A DNA stretch of 8,652 nt, taken from contig JAEZMC010000028.1 in assembly GCA_023435805.1 (NCBI GenBank), positions 1 to 8,652 of the forward strand, in the 5' to 3' direction. The stretch comes from Bacillota bacterium (GTDB lineage: Bacteria > Bacillota > Clostridia > Acetivibrionales > DTU013). The translations under genes and the position numbers were made by a program. Below, piece after piece: positions 7,551 to 8,652 of the stretch. The notes beneath the pieces were generated by a model. That model was not told the DNA's origin and did not search any database. It worked only from the letters and a program-made list of their open reading frames with translations. Position 1 is the stretch's first letter. The number at the start of each line of letters is the position of its first letter.

Positions 7551-8221
7551 ACCTTCTTCACCGCCTTATAACCGAGCCCTCTGACTGATTCAATCTCAAA
7601 TTCCTTCCAGCCTTCAAATCGTTTTCGAAGTCTTCCGATATGAACGGTAACAGTTTCCCAGCCGGTATCGCTTTCGCTGCCCCAAATTTCATCCATGAGC
7701 TGAATCCGGGTAAAAATCTTTCCGGGGTAAGAAAGGAGCTTATATAGCAGCAGAAATTCCTTTTGCGGAAGCTCTTGCGTTTGTCCGTTTTTTGTTACGG
7801 TCAGTGCATCATAATCAAGTATTACGTCGCCAATTTCCATTTTATGCTCACTTGCAATTTTCGCTCTGCGCAGAAGCGCCTTGATACGCAGCAGCATCTC
7901 CTGCTCGTCGATCGGTTTTGTGATATAGTCATCCGTTCCCGCAAGGAATCCCTTGTGCCGGTCTGCGGGCAGCTGCCTGGCAGATACCATCAGGATCGGC
8001 AGATCGTTCTGAGACGCTCTGAGCACCTTTGTAAATTCATAGCCGTCCATTTCCGGCATCATAATGTCAAGGACAACAAGATCAATATGCTCTCTGTCTA
8101 CCACATCCAGCGCGTGTGCACCGTTGACCGCCGTGAAAACGGTATAGTTCTCCGCCTCCAGCACAGCCTGGATCAGACGGCGTGTGTTCTTATCGTCATC
8201 TACCACGAGTATATGAAACAT
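7547..8221 (-). CDS. OmpR/PhoB-family response regulator
   Basis: A 224-aa DNA-binding regulator, the partner of the histidine kinase that follows it. The receiver domain (1-115) has the acidic pocket Asp8-Asp9-Asp10, phospho-acceptor Asp52 in LDIMMPEMDG, switch residue Ser80 and Lys102 in TKPID. The winged-helix output domain (about 130-222) shows the OmpR pattern: PQKEFLLLYKLLSYPGKIFT, then the recognition-helix region ETVTVHIGRLRKRFE, then the wing IESVRGLGYKAV. AGGGAGG lies 7 bases before the ATG. A direct-repeat site and extended -10 promoter about 50 bases upstream suggest that it activates its own operon. The same site before the alarmone-synthetase gene points to a small local regulon. 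The exact subfamily and target genes elsewhere cannot be told from here. Confidence 0.94.
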   Translation of the reverse strand: MFHILVVDDDKNTRRLIQAVLEAENYTVFTAVNGAHALDVVDREHIDLVVLDIMMPEMDGYEFTKVLRASQNDLPILMVSARQLPADRHKGFLAGTDDYITKPIDEQEMLLRIKALLRRAKIASEHKMEIGDVILDYDALTVTKNGQTQELPQKEFLLLYKLLSYPGKIFTRIQLMDEIWGSESDTGWETVTVHIGRLRKRFEGWKEFEIESVRGLGYKAVKKV

Positions 8222-8257
8222 GATCTGCCCTCCCTTGCCATTTTACGCTGTTACTGA

Positions 8258-8291
8258 AGATTATCATATCATTCTAAACTGAAACGAAACT
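8258..8291 (-). promoter_or_regulatory. Predicted autoregulated promoter of the two-component operon
   Basis: On the minus strand, 8291-8273 reads AGTTTCGTTTCAGTTTAGA, with AGTTT repeated at an 11-base period, the usual geometry for OmpR-family dimers. Six bases on come TGA and TAATCT (8266-8258), an extended -10; an overlapping alternative is TATGAT at 8268-8263. The -35 position holds CGTTTC, a poor match, as expected for an activated promoter. The repeat ends 51 bases before the start codon. Confidence 0.6.
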
Positions 8292-8410
8292 TTATATCGT
8301 ATGCACGCCAGCTCCATATCCGGTATTTGACAGTAACAATATTTCTTCCGTTATCGCCGGGAGCTGTTTTCGTCCGAATGATGATGAGAAGCTGCAAAAT
8401 GGATGAAATA

Positions 8411-8456
8411 AGCCGGGCACTGTATAATTGGTTAAGCCCAATTGCAGTTCCCGGCT
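8411..8456. repeat. Long imperfect inverted repeat in intergenic region
   Basis: Three nested stems are visible: AGCCGGG (8411-8417) with CCCGGCT (8450-8456), ACTG (8419-8422) with CAGT (8445-8448), and AATTGG (8426-8431) with CCAATT (8438-8443). The loop is TTAAGC. Seventeen base pairs in 46 bases could fold as RNA from either strand. No T-run follows on either strand, so it does not look like a terminator. It may belong to a structured RNA leader or the end of a mobile element. Confidence 0.6.
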
Positions 8457-8539
8457 GTAACAGCCCTCTGCTGCCGACTGTCACAGGGGGAGGAGGGCGA
8501 AAGCAACTGTTCGAAGGACATGATTACCTGTTTTTTAGC

Positions 8540-8567
8540 CTGACAGCTCCCGGTGTCAGACGGGAGC
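8540..8567. repeat. Two interleaved perfect inverted repeats (alternative hairpins)
   Basis: CTGACA (8540-8545) pairs with TGTCAG (8554-8559), and GCTCCCG (8546-8552) pairs with CGGGAGC (8561-8567). The arms alternate, so the two stems cannot both form as simple hairpins: they are mutually exclusive or form a strained pseudoknot. They lie about 20 bases past the stop of the partial right-edge gene. The minus strand has no T-run after them, and the T6 at 8531-8536 is on the 5' side for the plus strand, so a plain terminator is not supported. Confidence 0.6.
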
Positions 8568-8586
8568 ACTACGCAGCCTTCCAATT

Positions 8587-8652
8587 TTAATCTTCAAATC
8601 GGACGATCAGCTTCTCATCCAGAATTTGGAGTGTAAACGACTCTTTTATAAA
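8587..8652 (-). CDS. C-terminal fragment of an unidentified protein, cut by window edge
   Basis: The minus strand is open from the edge for 21 codons and ends at TAA (8589-8587). The peptide ends in LQILDEKLIVRFED, an alternating hydrophobic/charged pattern that reads like a genuine beta-rich C terminus. The start and nearly all of the gene lie outside the window. Such endings occur in several families, including serine recombinases, but 21 residues cannot decide it. It could also be a chance open stretch. Confidence 0.4.
   Translation of the reverse strand, partial: FIKESFTLQILDEKLIVRFED

Larger units (their letters stand above)
8222..8586. other. 365-base stretch without a convincing gene
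   Basis: No frame on either strand shows protein-like sequence with a good ribosome binding site. The part from 8222 to 8291 holds the leader and promoter of the two-component operon. The part from 8411 to 8567 is dense in inverted repeats, including a further pair GCCCTC (8463-8468) with GAGGGC (8493-8498) and two copies of CTGTnACAG (8455-8463 and 8478-8486). The rest (8292-8410) shows nothing recognisable. Confidence 0.5.

Noticed and set aside
8269..8484. Minus-strand 71-codon ORF in the repeat-rich intergenic region.
   Set aside because: It has no ribosome binding site, runs through the hairpins and the predicted promoter, and has an unlikely composition. The residues probably mirror the repeated DNA rather than a protein.
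8432..8521. Minus-strand 29-codon ORF starting MSFEQLLSP, a possible leader peptide.
   Set aside because: It has only a weak AGG upstream, overlaps the inverted repeats, and has no regulatory features that need it.
1..8652. Search for CRISPR arrays, tRNA or rRNA genes and insertion sequences.
   Set aside because: No regularly spaced repeats, cloverleaf sequence, rRNA-like sequence or transposase gene could be seen; the only mobility hint is the unresolved right-edge fragment.

Overview
The window looks like chromosomal DNA of a Gram-positive anaerobe of the class Clostridia, probably a gut lineage. The signs are strong purine-rich ribosome binding sites (AAAGGAG, GGAGG), an Hsp70 of the Gram-positive type without the N-terminal-domain insertion of E. 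coli DnaK, a short RelQ/RelP-like alarmone synthetase, and a clostridial-style ABC protein that fuses ATPase and permease. This placement is inference; no rRNA or taxonomic marker is present. Every supported gene is on the minus strand, so the window reads biologically from right to left.

Right end (8652 to 8222): the last 21 codons of an unidentified gene run in from the edge. About 365 bases without a convincing gene follow, rich in inverted repeats, and then a promoter region. Next comes a two-component system, an OmpR-type response regulator (8221-7547) overlapping by 4 bases a membrane histidine kinase (7550-6489). After a 257-base gap lies a small (p)ppGpp synthetase (6231-5518).

Middle (5436 to 2025): a compact three-gene chaperone module. 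A cysteine- and aspartate-bearing protein resembling the DUF5685 family overlaps (TGATG) a J-domain/TPR-like protein with a cysteine-rich tail. That gene is followed after 17 bases by an Hsp70/DnaK paralog. No grpE, hrcA or classical dnaJ is present, so this is probably an accessory Hsp70 system rather than the housekeeping operon. The Hsp70 has Ala where a conserved active-site Asp is expected.

Left end (1975 to 1): an ABC ATPase fused to the start of a permease, cut by a one-base frameshift near 1058. The reading frame is otherwise open to the window edge.

The strongest non-coding observation is a 19-base element (18 of 19 identical) found about 50 bases upstream of both the response-regulator gene and the alarmone-synthetase gene. 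In both places it sits at identical spacing to an extended -10 box and contains an 11-base-period direct repeat typical of OmpR-family sites. It suggests that the two-component system controls itself and the alarmone synthetase, which would link signal sensing to the stringent response, with the chaperone genes immediately downstream.
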